Positions 37,901-48,268 of a stretch of DNA of 64,000 nucleotides are shown here, piece by piece. Source of the DNA: Craspedostauros australis (Eukaryota > Bacillariophyta > Bacillariophyceae > Mastogloiales > Achnanthaceae); NCBI GenBank assembly GCA_026770025.1, contig JAMXDE010000004.1, positions 1,736,001-1,800,000 of the forward strand. Reading direction: 5' to 3'. The notes under the pieces are model-generated. The model made no database searches. It had not been told where the DNA came from and worked only from the letters and a program-made list of their open reading frames with translations. How positions within the stretch are numbered: position 1 is the first letter of the stretch; each line of letters opens with the position of its first letter. The translations under genes were made by a program, and so were the position numbers.

Positions 37901-39311
37901 GCACGTCGACTCCCAATTCCACCACCTCATCCGGCGAATGAGGATTGACTTCTTGTCGGATGGTCCCGATCCATAGAAAGTGGGAGCGATGCATGGCTGT
38001 TGACATCAGCTCCATGCACTCTTGGGATGCCCATTGCAAGTCATCCAGCACCATCACGACCGGGCAATCCTTCGATGACACGGCACTCAAGAACTGCGCA
38101 AAGGTGTATTGAAATCGATTCCACGATGTGTCTGTGGATGAGACCTTGGGTGCATTGGATTCTGCATTGGGGGTAGAGTTGATCTGATGCAAGCTTGAGG
38201 AGGCGAGGGACGTGTTGCCACTGTCGCCATCATCAAAAAGGATGGACAATGCCGGTACAAAGGTGAGGAGGAGACCTTTTTGCTCCGATGTGAGTAGGCT
38301 GGACTTAATGTTGGATCGCAGCTGCTGGACGAGAAGATTAGGTGCGATGCTCTGTGTCTCCTGCTGACTTGTCGTATCTTCGGTGATCTTGGCACCGACG
38401 TGGTCGAGACCACTTGGTTCCACCGATGACAATGTCAATGGTGGCGACGACGGCATTGAATGCTTCGCTGTTGATGCTGCAGGCTTTCTGTGAGAAGCCA
38501 GTTGTTTGCACCAGTTCGAGATCGCCTGGGTGATGGCAGAGAAAGGATCACCCTGTTGATGCTCTTCGAACTTCCCCTTCAGGATGTGCACATCGCGGTG
38601 CGCGATGGCCTTTCTGCTCGTTTTCTTCCTATTCCTCTTCCTGTTCTCCTTTTGCAAATCGTCGCGCAATTGATTGCAAAAGGTATCCACCAGCTTGGAC
38701 TTTCCTGTCCCGCTGATGCCCCAGACGAACGCTGCCGGCAGCAAGACTTCCCCGACAAATGGAGATGTTGGTGTTGGTGTGGATGCAGGCGCCGCCGACC
38801 CAACAGATGTCGTCGGTTGCGATGCGGTCTTGTTTGGTCTGCCCCTTCTGCTCGCTTCGCCAGCTGCTACCATTTGGTCAAAAGCGGTACGCAGCAGCTT
38901 GAGCTCTTCGTCACGACCGAATACTTCGGTTCCACCGCCGTTGAAGAGCGTGTGCGGGACATCGGTCTCGAGCTCGACTTCGTTGTATCCATCATCGTAG
39001 AAGTCATTGCCAGAGGTGAGGACGGTTTCATGAAGCACCGATGAGGAGATCTTGGGGGGTGCGACGATGTTCTTGTTGCTGAGGTCATTCGGGTTATCCA
39101 ACGGGCTCCTCTTGCTACCTTTTGTCGTGGCATTCGAGGCCCTGGTGGCGGATTCTTCAGGTGATGTTGTTGTTGTTTCTTCCGTCACTGGCGGCAAAGC
39201 TGTTGTTTGTCTGAGCGATCCGGCGAGCGAAGGCTGTGTGGTTGCATACTTCTTCCTGTCTACCGCTTCGGCCCTGTTGGTGTTCATACGAGTGTTGGGA
39301 TAGGGCGCCAT
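34968..39311 (-). CDS. STAND-type AAA ATPase with TPR-like C-terminal half, paralogue 3
   Basis: 1,447 residues from ATG 39311; the frame is open for two more codons upstream (TTG). No intron. Same domain order: YDDGYNEVELETDVPHTLF, EVFGRDEELKLL, Walker A GISGTGKS (198-205), Walker B VMVLDDLQWAS, winged-helix-like region, TPR-like repeats (one repeat motif is HRYLILRAEMKAIKVGG), Ser/Asp tail ending DDLSVLTDMS. It is the most diverged of the three, yet shares short tracts with copy 1 only (INLNNPASNTGNN) and with copy 2 only (NTNSSNGKQTT). Opposite strand to the other two. Confidence 0.82.
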   Translation of the reverse strand: MAPYPNTRMNTNRAEAVDRKKYATTQPSLAGSLRQTTALPPVTEETTTTSPEESATRASNATTKGSKRSPLDNPNDLSNKNIVAPPKISSSVLHETVLTSGNDFYDDGYNEVELETDVPHTLFNGGGTEVFGRDEELKLLRTAFDQMVAAGEASRRGRPNKTASQPTTSVGSAAPASTPTPTSPFVGEVLLPAAFVWGISGTGKSKLVDTFCNQLRDDLQKENRKRNRKKTSRKAIAHRDVHILKGKFEEHQQGDPFSAITQAISNWCKQLASHRKPAASTAKHSMPSSPPLTLSSVEPSGLDHVGAKITEDTTSQQETQSIAPNLLVQQLRSNIKSSLLTSEQKGLLLTFVPALSILFDDGDSGNTSLASSSLHQINSTPNAESNAPKVSSTDTSWNRFQYTFAQFLSAVSSKDCPVVMVLDDLQWASQECMELMSTAMHRSHFLWIGTIRQEVNPHSPDEVVELGVDVPFRMLLADINLNNPASNTGNNTNSSNGKQTTVIPPYTDIHLNNFTQQQLRDWVSELFQQDDDVVDEASNLLFRQTDGNIFHAVQLLEDMERSQVLVYSRITFQWEMNTAACASASASSYVQGGINSGTSTTELSGLGGSSHIIQLISSKLRCLPTQLQKALVLASYIRSSFELELLQVVWDYELQHNPTNDDILGGSAISSSDCNNNDSTGHNNDPSTPLVEWLEQAVLEGLLANSIGGTSYRFSHDRIQQAAHDLVPFGEVRTMLRLRIGQCLWNVCTDYDSSKGTLDDARESDGGLANESSDGNVVSDDSGLIFIAADHLNCTPSKDHLLSTQRNLMVGEHALHLSALVPAATYLQLANTSLRKLRGDPWQDHYDLTLRLLRARCDIELSLNHFDLGYSVGDDLLEHARSLDDKLPTYAVMANALAKEDKHQSSLQLSQRGAQLCGEYPKRGYAFRIVRELVAARAYFRKTDDEKFFHRNPVTDGHRTLLSMNFLRQVIIRGSLCQDPLSGVLAILLMVRITRRDGICEDSASAMNAFGMLHVVLGDAAGARRYATLAKKILHAVESYKRLEGWIYFSGAMYIESYFKSPAQIAHDYQHAYTAAMSVGDFEVGFLAWNASLLHAYLEGYPLPALIHATNDLFQQIKAFKIDAHTHMISEHTSAYCYMRGTRELEWDRIMDIDKYKTKDPYHRNAAYWVRLHIAVYFRKFEYAEVLYQTIVKDGFEDQGYNHLTFLVTMVGLMASNRYRQSKKRRYLVTLRQQKQQLKRICNTRGDNALHRYLILRAEMKAIKVGGACFAVAESYYNTAIARAEEGHRLHEAGFACELAGEHFLAVDGIRQEQRHRLINNYFTKAMGFYEAWGSIAKTKILLQLRGEFINQELVRATKRKSGIVAQAKNITFGDQMRSQQPGYQSSVSYDLMSASTPVNTLAHTVASMVSIESSGKSPLGDRSSADSRNNSTEGPDDDLSVLTDMS

Positions 39312-41219
39312 GAGCAAGTTGATGTTCGTATCTGTTGGGGCTGCAGGTCGTCCCGATGCAGCGCAAAGATGGATGCGGATTGGCTTCGGCAGGGTACTGT
39401 TATTGTTGTTGGTCTTGGCCCTTGGCCCTTAGTCTTGGTGTTGCTGGTGGTGTTGCTGTTGTGACAAGTTTCAACGTTTGATGCAAAGTTATTGACGAAG
39501 TGCGATGAAGAACAGTCGTACGGCAGTCCTATTGGCAGCGGCCCCTGTGCGCCCAAGCGAAGACCTTCGCTCGTGCAGATTGACCAAACAGGTACGATGC
39601 TGTAAGCAGAACAGCTCGTACCATTCTACGATGCTTTGTTCGCACTCCCACTTGGCAATAACCGGTACTGGAGATGGTTAGAACCGCCAAGGGTCACGCC
39701 ATTGGAGTCACTAACAGTTGCTTGTGACTTTGACATTCGAACAGAGCAACGGATCGTGAAGCGTGCCGCTCGTACATGTGCGAAATTCGATCACTATCCA
39801 CGAAGTAATGAAACAAAGAGAAGTATGGTGCGCTGCCATAGTAGTACGAGCTACTACTCTATTGTAACTATCGGAGCGGAAGAGAAGCTCAGCCTCATTC
39901 TGGGGGCGGAAGGCGCACGTCGTCAACGGATACCCATGTGGTCGCGACACGGATGCTTTGGCGTTTTTGCATCAAAACATGTGGCTTTTCTCTTCACCAA
40001 CCCAAGGGTGCAACCAGTTCCCACCATGTTTCCGCCGCTTGCTCTGTGCAGCATTGAAGACAGTTCTGGAGGTGCGGAGTCGCCTGAAGGGTCCAAGGGG
40101 AACACGGGACGCCTCGAAGGCTTCCGCTTCCGGAAGGGCTCGCGTTGGCATCCAATCGCCTGGCATCGCAGTGCTCTCAACGAGCCTTGAGATGCGAAAG
40201 TGATGAATAAGAGAATGCGACTCACACCCAGAGGTGTCGCAGCGACATTTGATCCATCAATCACGTTGGTGAATTGACTCATTCGTGTTTCTACTATCCC
40301 ATTATACTTCCAAGCCGCATCTCCCCAAAGGTGAGTTGCACCATCTCTTCAACACGCGCTGCACACATATGATACAAACAGAAACAAGGAAGAGATGATG
40401 TGGCGAATTCGATGATGTCGATGATGGCTTATCGCCCCTACGAGTGCGTTGCGTTGCGTTGCGGGGTGGAGACTTCACCCTGTTCTGCCATACTTCCGTT
40501 TCTTGCACGTACAGTGAAGCTTCTCATTTTCCGAGGTGTGCAACACGGCATCGTGTTCGTGGCCGTGTTGGTGCTCGTGGAGGGGACATGGCGAGAGCCG
40601 ACAGTCTGTATCCAGAAGTTCTCTCTCTCTCTCTCTCTCTCTCTCTGCGATCATCGATCATGTGTGCGTACGGTTCGGCCATCGCATGCTGGACAAATAC
40701 ATGAACGCAGCGACGGAAAATCGATGCAACGCGGCAGACTTGCCCCAACCGACACACTGGTCGGAATGGAAGAGATTGGCTCGAGTGGGGGCGGGTTGGT
40801 TCGATTGCATTTCCAAGATGCTTCATCGCCGTTTCTCGGGCATTCTCGTGCAGTAGAGCATTGCCATACTGGGCCTTGATTCAAATACGCCCACGTTGCT
40901 GTATTGACAGTGGACGCGCACATCCAGAACACAACTGCAGGTCCTGTTTGGATCAGCGCGCAAATCCTATTCCGGCCTTGCCTCTCATCCCTCTCCGCAC
41001 AACGCGGAGTGAGACGACGGAGAACGGTGTCGGCGACGCAAGTCTGATACGGGCATCGTCCAGTTCCGACCAATGCGATGTGACATGATGTACCGTGGTG
41101 GTTCTCGCGCATGCCCGATGGTTTGGTCCTTGCCGCCGCGCGTGTCGACCCATAGCGAGAGTCGGCCAACACGTCACAAGCCCGTTGATCGCGGTGCGTG
41201 TCCACGCCGCTCACTTCGT
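39312..41219. other. Intergenic, no supported gene
   Basis: 1.9 kb. Holds the upstream region of paralogue 3 and a CT dinucleotide repeat at about 40620-40647. A 184-codon frame (39636-40190, +) and a 187-codon frame (40651-41214, -) lack domain or composition support. Confidence 0.4.
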
Positions 41220-41657
41220 CTAATGCATGTGCACGCCGTGTAGTATCCTTGGATGGGAAACGTTGACCTTCGCCTGCTGCTGCTTGATGGATGCATGTAT
41301 CTGCGATTTTATCACCGCATTGGCAACGCCCGCCTGGGCACTTCCGCGCAGGTGTGCTTTGTACGATTGGTTGGCTTCATCGCTTTCCTCCGGTGCGCCG
41401 TTGGCGGCGGCTGCAGCGGCTTCGTTGGAGGTTGGTGTTTTGGCCATCTTCCGCTGCATGAGGTACACGATGATGGACGCGTTGATGAGCATCATGATGA
41501 AGACCAGAACGGCGATGAGCATGGTGATCCGCCTCGATCCCGATGTCTGCTTCGTTTTGGCGCCTTTCTGCTTCATCATTGATGTTCCGACCTTCTTGCG
41601 TCTGCCATGAGACGAGCCGGGCAGCAGGACTTCGATTCCTTTCGATTTGCGTGGCAT
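41220..41657 (-). CDS. Small single-pass membrane protein, function unknown
   Basis: 145 residues, single exon, ATG at 41657. The N-terminal 43 residues are strongly basic (KSKGIEVLLPG, GRRKKVGT, KQKGAKTKQ). A clear transmembrane helix follows at ~45-67 (ITMLIAVLVFIMMLINASII), then an Ala-rich acidic stretch and a basic tail. By the positive-inside rule the N-terminus is cytosolic. The sharp basic/hydrophobic/acidic layout supports a real gene. I do not recognise the family. Confidence 0.55.
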   Translation of the reverse strand: MPRKSKGIEVLLPGSSHGRRKKVGTSMMKQKGAKTKQTSGSRRITMLIAVLVFIMMLINASIIVYLMQRKMAKTPTSNEAAAAAANGAPEESDEANQSYKAHLRGSAQAGVANAVIKSQIHASIKQQQAKVNVSHPRILHGVHMH

Positions 41658-44600
41658 GCTGTGATGGTTGACGGTGGTTGGCAGTTGACGTGGATGGCGG
41701 CAGTTGATGCCGATCGGAGAATGATGGAACTTGGCGTTCAGCTGTCGTCACTTCGACGCGCACTGTTGTTGGGATGTGGGAGTACGACTGAAAGATCAGA
41801 GATACAACACGGTTGGCTGGACTGGAATGGAATGGAGATGATGAAGTTGAGCGATGGAACCTCGGCGTTGGCCCTTCTCTTGGCTTCGATGTTGATGTTG
41901 TTGATGTGATGTTGATGTCGATGTTGTTGATGTGATGTTGATGTTGAGGTTGTTGCTCTGTGATGCTGCAGTGATGATCGGTTGCTCGTCGCCGCAATTC
42001 GTCGATGCGGATTCTGTCGATGTTGTGCGTGTGGTCATTTTGTGATTTCTTGTGACTGGATTCGTTGAGTCGTCCGAATCAATTGTTGATTTCAGCTCCG
42101 TCTCCATTCTACACTCTTCATTTGTAGACTTTGATGATAACGGTTTTGGTGTCAGTGAAAATTGATCGTGATTTGGTGAAACAGAAAATGGTCCGTTTCT
42201 GTTTCAAGCGACTGAGTCGAAGCTTGGTCGTGATTCGACGAGGCGAAACAAGGTTTCTTCGCCATTCATCAGACATGATTTCTGCTTGTTTAGGGATTGA
42301 ATGGTGGTCGCGATACTCCAACTCCGTCTTTGTCCGTGTCTTTGATGACCAGCCAAGAAACTGATTATGCCGTAAAACGTGTTAAGACACCCCAAAGAGA
42401 GTTCTCGGAAGTCATTGGGCATCTGTTAGGTACGACTACTTGTACAACAGACTATTTGTGTGCCATCGTGTGTCCGTGTCCGTAGCAGAAGAAATTGAGC
42501 GGATGAGAAACAAAGCGCACGACGAGTGAGGAAAAACGCCCATGACAAACACAACAATCCAACGCATCACGATGGCAAGATGTCAAAAACAGAATGGCGC
42601 GAGGCGGAGCGTCCGTGGCAACACAACCCAAAACCACAGCAAGAACGTAAACTCGTCTCTGAGTTGGCTGGTTGATCGTTTGGCTGGTTGCGTTCGTTTG
42701 GTTTGGTTCGTTGGTACATGCGTTGGATGGATGAAACAGTGTCATTGATCCTTGTTGGAAGGTAAGCGGCGTACGGATCCGTACCAAAACAATACTATTC
42801 GTACCTCGTGGACGGCTTCGTTGCGTGTTACGCTTCTGTCTGTCTTCGCCCCTCTCTCTTCTTGCTGTTGATCTCTGAGACGTGGAATGGGTCGTAGCGT
42901 TGATCGGCGAATGGAGAGGGTGGTGTTGTCAACTTTTGGCACGGGAACCGCGGTAAATACGTCATCGGCGTCGTTTTCCGATGGGACTGCCTTAGTAGTC
43001 CATTTAGTCCGTGTGCTTGGCATCACAACACGCAAAGGTACTACTGTAGACGTGTGATCGACGTGCCGTGGGCGAGGCTATGAACACTAGGAGCTACTTC
43101 TGTTGCCATTGATTGCCCAGTGCAGGACAGCTTGACGGGGCTTAGCCAGCGTCTGCACCATCAATTTTTGGCTGGGTGTCTTTGGACATGTTGCCACCAT
43201 CGGTGTCGAGGCCAATCGCCCAGGTACGCGCTTTCTGGGCTTGATCTTCGTTGTGCAGTCTTGCTTCAACAGCGGAAACAGTGAGCGCAACCACGAACGC
43301 AGGAAGAGGGCAACGCCTCGCGAGTAGCCTGTGGTACAGGAAGCACGTCTGTCCTGATCAGAATAGCCTGCGAGTGCGAGCAGGCACATCCCGCTTGCCG
43401 AATGTGACATGACATGTTACGTTTGCAAACTGAGGCAAGGGCGATAGGAAGAGAAGGTGGATGGAGTTGCGTGAACTTCGAAGCGGTATTCGCCAGTACG
43501 ATGATTGATGTACGGGGCGGCTTGGCTGTCCAAATGTCCGAAAGCGATTTCTTCATCTTGATGAAAACGAGTGTTTTGTCCCACAGCAACAGGAGATGGC
43601 GGAACAACTATGCCTTCTGTGACGTCACAAAACATGAGGAGTGGTCATGGGAGACCGCACCACGATCCATACGATTAATTGTTTGATTGCGCAGATAACA
43701 CGCGAGGTTAATGGCGTAACATGACTCGAAATGACGCAGTGAGTGTCCACCTGGGCGAACGATGATGCAGATGCATCAGCCTTCACGTCGCTTTCGCAGT
43801 CACTGATGTGGGAGCAGGTCATTCCCGCACGTCTCCCGATCAGTTGTCATCTCGAGTCTGACTCACACGAATGGGGAGAAGTTCTCTTTTCGCTCAGCCT
43901 GGTTGGGGAAACGTTGGCACATCATCTGGACCGAACAAGCACAGGAGGCTGCCAGCAATCGTTGTCCACAGAAGCATTGGGCCGCGGCTATGCGCCATGC
44001 GAGACAAGTTGAACTCGTGATCATTAATTATCAGGCATGATTGCGTCAACTTCTTGTTTGTGGTGCGCAATGTGAGCGACATGTCGGAAACGAGGGGCTC
44101 TCTTCCCTCACGCAGAACAGTTCACCTCGGCATGGCCCCTCTCCCAGGATCACTTGTTTCGTTTTGGGTGTTCGAAGAGATGCGCAGAGTGCAATGGTTG
44201 TGTTCGAAGTACTGCTTCGCAAGAGACACCAAGTCACTGCTTTCGCTCCTGCCAGTTTTCCTATCCGAGACACATGGCTTTGAGACACCAAGGTAGACAT
44301 GCGATAGCACGTGTATGCAACCACACAGATTGCGAGATAGATTGGCAACATGTTCATTTGCGCTCATTGAAATCGTTGCAAGACGGGAAGCGTTGAGCTT
44401 ACACTTCTGATATCTGTACATGCATGTTCATGTCTGACTATTCAAACAACGCTAGCCTATCCCGAACGTGGATTGGCCTGGCCGATGATGCACGTTTGAT
44501 GGTCCTCGAATTGAGGGGTACCCGGTAGCAGACATCTTCGTGGTTGTTCTTCCGCTGGCGAGGTTGACCGCTGCATGATCGTGACGATCGGACGCGGTGT

Positions 44601-45092
44601 GGAGTGATACGACAGTCTATTATAGGTTATCCGCATCCCCCAGGCTGTGTTTGTCGGTTGAGTCGTTGAGAGCCATGCTCAGTACCTGGGAATGATAGCG
44701 CGTTCTTCGTCTCGGATTCCAGCGAACACGAGCGCTTTCGGCACATGTGAGTATCATGATACTATGCCCCAACACACATGGGGAGCGGTGAAACTACAGT
44801 GACCGACGTGGCGAACGCACCCGCACGTCGAAGAGGCAGGGGCAATACATGGGGGAGAACACGCTCCAATGTCCAAGCCCCGTCGAATCGGTGTTCTTCC
44901 GGAGTTTCGCACTCGCGAACGCGCATTGGCACTCGCGTAACCGTCACTGAGTATGTGAAGTGAAATGCGTTGGTAGCGACATGGTCACGACACAGGATAG
45001 ACGTGGGATCCCTATGAACACGCCTTGGACACGACATGGACGTGCGACAAACACGACATGGACATGCGACAGACACGACAGAGGACCGGATC

Positions 45093-45138
45093 GACGAGCA
45101 AGGGGACGCGCAAGTGACGAGCAAGGGGACGCGCAAGT
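45093..45138. repeat. 23-bp tandem repeat, cluster 1 (two units)
   Basis: Two identical copies of GACGAGCAAGGGGACGCGCA followed by AGT, preceded by GGATC. Confidence 0.85.
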
Positions 45139-45452
45139 GACAACCAAATTTCTCGCAATTACCGCGGTTTTGTCGGTGCGACATGTCGCGAAAGCAGACC
45201 ATACTACGATGTCTAATCTAGTTGTATTTTAAAGGGCGGCAGAGTGCACTTTTCAAAAATAGAATGCATGAATGTAAGCGCACTATCAATATCATGCTAG
45301 CACACGTATTTGATCTTGATTGCAACATCATTCTGAAACACAGTTGACAACAGAGTTTTGCATCGCAGCGTCTCCAGACTGATCACCTACGATACTGTGA
45401 CATCTCTCTATAAGTAAAGTGCGGTAAGGGACATGTCGATTTTTCAGGAATC

Positions 45453-45521
45453 GACGAGCAAGGGGACGTGCAAGTGACAAGCAAGGGGACGAGCAAGTGA
45501 CGAGCAAGGGGACGTGCAAGG
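45453..45521. repeat. 23-bp tandem repeat, cluster 2 (three units)
   Basis: Three variants of the cluster 1 unit (GACGAGCAAGGGGACGTGCA and close forms), preceded by GGAATC. The two clusters are 314 bases apart. Confidence 0.85.
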
Positions 45522-48268
45522 GACGCGACATGAGCACGACGTGAGCACGACGTGAACGCGACGTAGACGTGCCTTCGATGTGACATTGGTGCAATGGATG
45601 CACGACTTGGACACGACCCTGTCACGACTTGGACACGACATAGGTACGACTTCGCACACTGGGCTGTACAAGGGGCGTTGCGAATGACAGTGACGCTCAA
45701 CGCACGCGTGCGGAGAAACTAGTGTCCGTTCCGTTGGTCGGCCTGTTTCGACCCGATAAATAGGCGCCTGTGCTATCCGCAGGAAATACCCCGAGCACTG
45801 AACATCGTGACACAAAGAGCTGCAGGGGCATACATGTTGATCGTGCTTCGCTTCCATCGTTGGGTGTGTGGGGCTCGTGCGAACATCGTTCACATGTTGT
45901 GGAACCGCCTTTCGCGTGCTTGCTTCGTGAGGAGGTGCGCATCCAGGGAAACGTGTTCTCGCCACGCGCGGTACTACATTTTCGCATGGAGGAAACTGTT
46001 ACCGTTATCGTCTGGATGTGTTCTACCGCGACTCCTCGCAGACGGACGCGCGTAATGACATCAGCAATCAACATTGCAGTGAATCACATGAACAGCGGAG
46101 AGTGAAGGTCGTGTTGCATGTGCTGTCCGACACCCAATTGCAACGCACACAGTCGCATCTGTTCTCTCCCACTACTCTGCGCAACCAATCATGACCAATT
46201 TTGTCACGGTGAACACAGCGGGCGTGCGCATCACTGAACCAAGACAATTCTGCTCATCTCGTGTGCGTTGCAATGTTCGTGTTGCAGTTCCAACCACGGG
46301 GGATGATCGTGGCAGCCAGCTCGTTGCGGTGTGGTCTTTGGGGCGATTTCTCCGTCTTTCGCCAGTGACTGGAACCGAAGTGAGTGCGTCACGAAGTCGG
46401 ATGCGCTGATGCTGGGCACTGTGGGGCGCCTTGTGTCTTTGCGCCAGCTTACTGTGCGGATGGAATCCTCCACCGCTGCCTCCAACTGACAACAGGCGAA
46501 TCAAGCACTGTTAACGCACGCACCTGAAGCGCATTCAACACAGTAGCAACACTGACTCGAATTGAACTCTGTGATGGCTTGCCCTCGTTTGATGTTGTTC
46601 CTGTGATGCAAGAGGCATGCGACGGGTAGGCTGCCCAAACAGATGCACAGAACATTCGATAACCAGCCCATCTCTTGCACTAGTAACAAATAGCTCAACT
46701 GTCAAAACCACGAAACATGATGATCATCGATAGCTTCCTGTGTCTGTTGAGTCAGCGCGTGGTTGGTGTCCTGGTTTGAAAAGAGCAAGCAAACAATTGC
46801 ACTGATGGGGCAATCGGGAAAGTGCCACGTTCCGTTGTTGGACGTTGCAAATACTATTTTCTGAGTTTGCATCTCGGACGCACTCGACAAGCATCGTGAG
46901 GAACGCAAAGCGAATTTCGTGCCCTCGTGGCAACACCCCCAAGGAAGAAGACCGCCAGACACCCACGCTTGCTGAAGAGAGTCCCACTTTGTCATACGAA
47001 TAACTCAGAGAATCACCAACGAGCACCTGAGCCGCACAGCCAAACAAACGTTGGACGGGGGCGGGCTCACCACCTTCGACAACGGACACGAGCACGACAG
47101 TGATCACCCAATAACGTAGTGCGCATTAATACAGGAACGTGGAGGAATGGCGCTGCTCCCGGCGCAGAGCGCGACGGTTGATGACACGAAGTTCAGTAGG
47201 CTGGTAGGACAACGGACAGCTAGTAGTTGGAGGAGCGCTCTGCGGCATCCAGCGACGGTGCGAAAAGGAACCGCTTGCACAAGTGAGGAGGTTGCCTGAG
47301 CGAGGAGAGGCGAACACGAATGATGATTGCAAATCAGCCACTTCTTTCCAAAGAGGGAAAGCAAATGTGTGACTGCGTCGATGCTGCGTCGTGTCGTGTC
47401 GTGGGTCTGGGATGGGGATGTGTTGGCACAGACACAACAGGGTGGACGAGAAAAGGGGAACATCATTGGCATGTGCGAACAGTGTGCGGCATCGCAACCA
47501 CGAACGCAAATCAGCGCGACGTCCTGTCGACACGGGAAAGGCGTGCTCTAGTAGTCCCAGGAGCGCATGACTCGACAGACCCAAAAACCGCACAACACGC
47601 CCCAAGCGTGAACAAAGCAAAAATCGACGCAAAAAGAGACTTTACCGCGCTTCCCACGAACAATTGCCACATCGCAGCGACTGGAACTTTCGGCGGCGTC
47701 TCTTTGCGTTCCACATTCGTGTGTACGGCACCTCGCCTCGCGCCAACGGCAGCATCCATCTCCAAATCTAACGCGGTGGCATCATTCGTGTGTGGCATTC
47801 TCCTCCACTGCGCTCTTCTCGCGCCGTCTCCATCCACATTTTGTTGGTGCGGTTCCTTCCGTTTCCACTCCACAGAACGCATCAAAGGAGCACAAAAGGC
47901 AGCCGCAAGCAGACGATCAGCAACATCGGCGGCAACATTAACAGCAACACTGTGCATAGCGGCAGCACGAATCGCTTTGTGCAGGAGCCAAATCCTCTGC
48001 TTCGTATAGTCGTGCCAAACTCTGGCGAGCACAACAGCAACACTTTGGCGCGCAAAGAGAGAGACGGGCGAAAGCGTTGAGCGACTCGTTCATTCATTGA
48101 TTGTTGGTTGGGATCGTCTCAATCATCTCCCACCACCCTTGGGCGTATCGCGACACAAACGCAAATACTCCGTTGCACATGCAAGCACAATTGGATGCTG
48201 CGGAGCAATACCTTCCGTTGGATGGTCATAAATTGAACCACTCGCAACAGACGCATCAACCGTCCATC

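Larger units (their letters stand above)
41658..48268. other. Long gene-poor stretch
   Basis: 6.6 kb without a gene I can support. Open frames are short, overlap on both strands and have unbiased composition. Features: TGATGTTGATGT-type repeats near 41888-41945 and two clusters of a 23-bp tandem unit (45093-45138 and 45453-45521) in a region rich in ACACGACATG-like words (45030-45660). A spliced gene with small exons, or a non-coding RNA, could be missed. Confidence 0.4.

Noticed and set aside
39636-40190. 184-codon plus-strand frame
   Set aside because: No domain, overlapped by frames of similar length on the other strand; composition looks non-coding.
45093-45521. Spaced short repeats considered as a CRISPR array
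   Set aside because: Units are adjacent, not separated by unique spacers, and the genome is eukaryotic.
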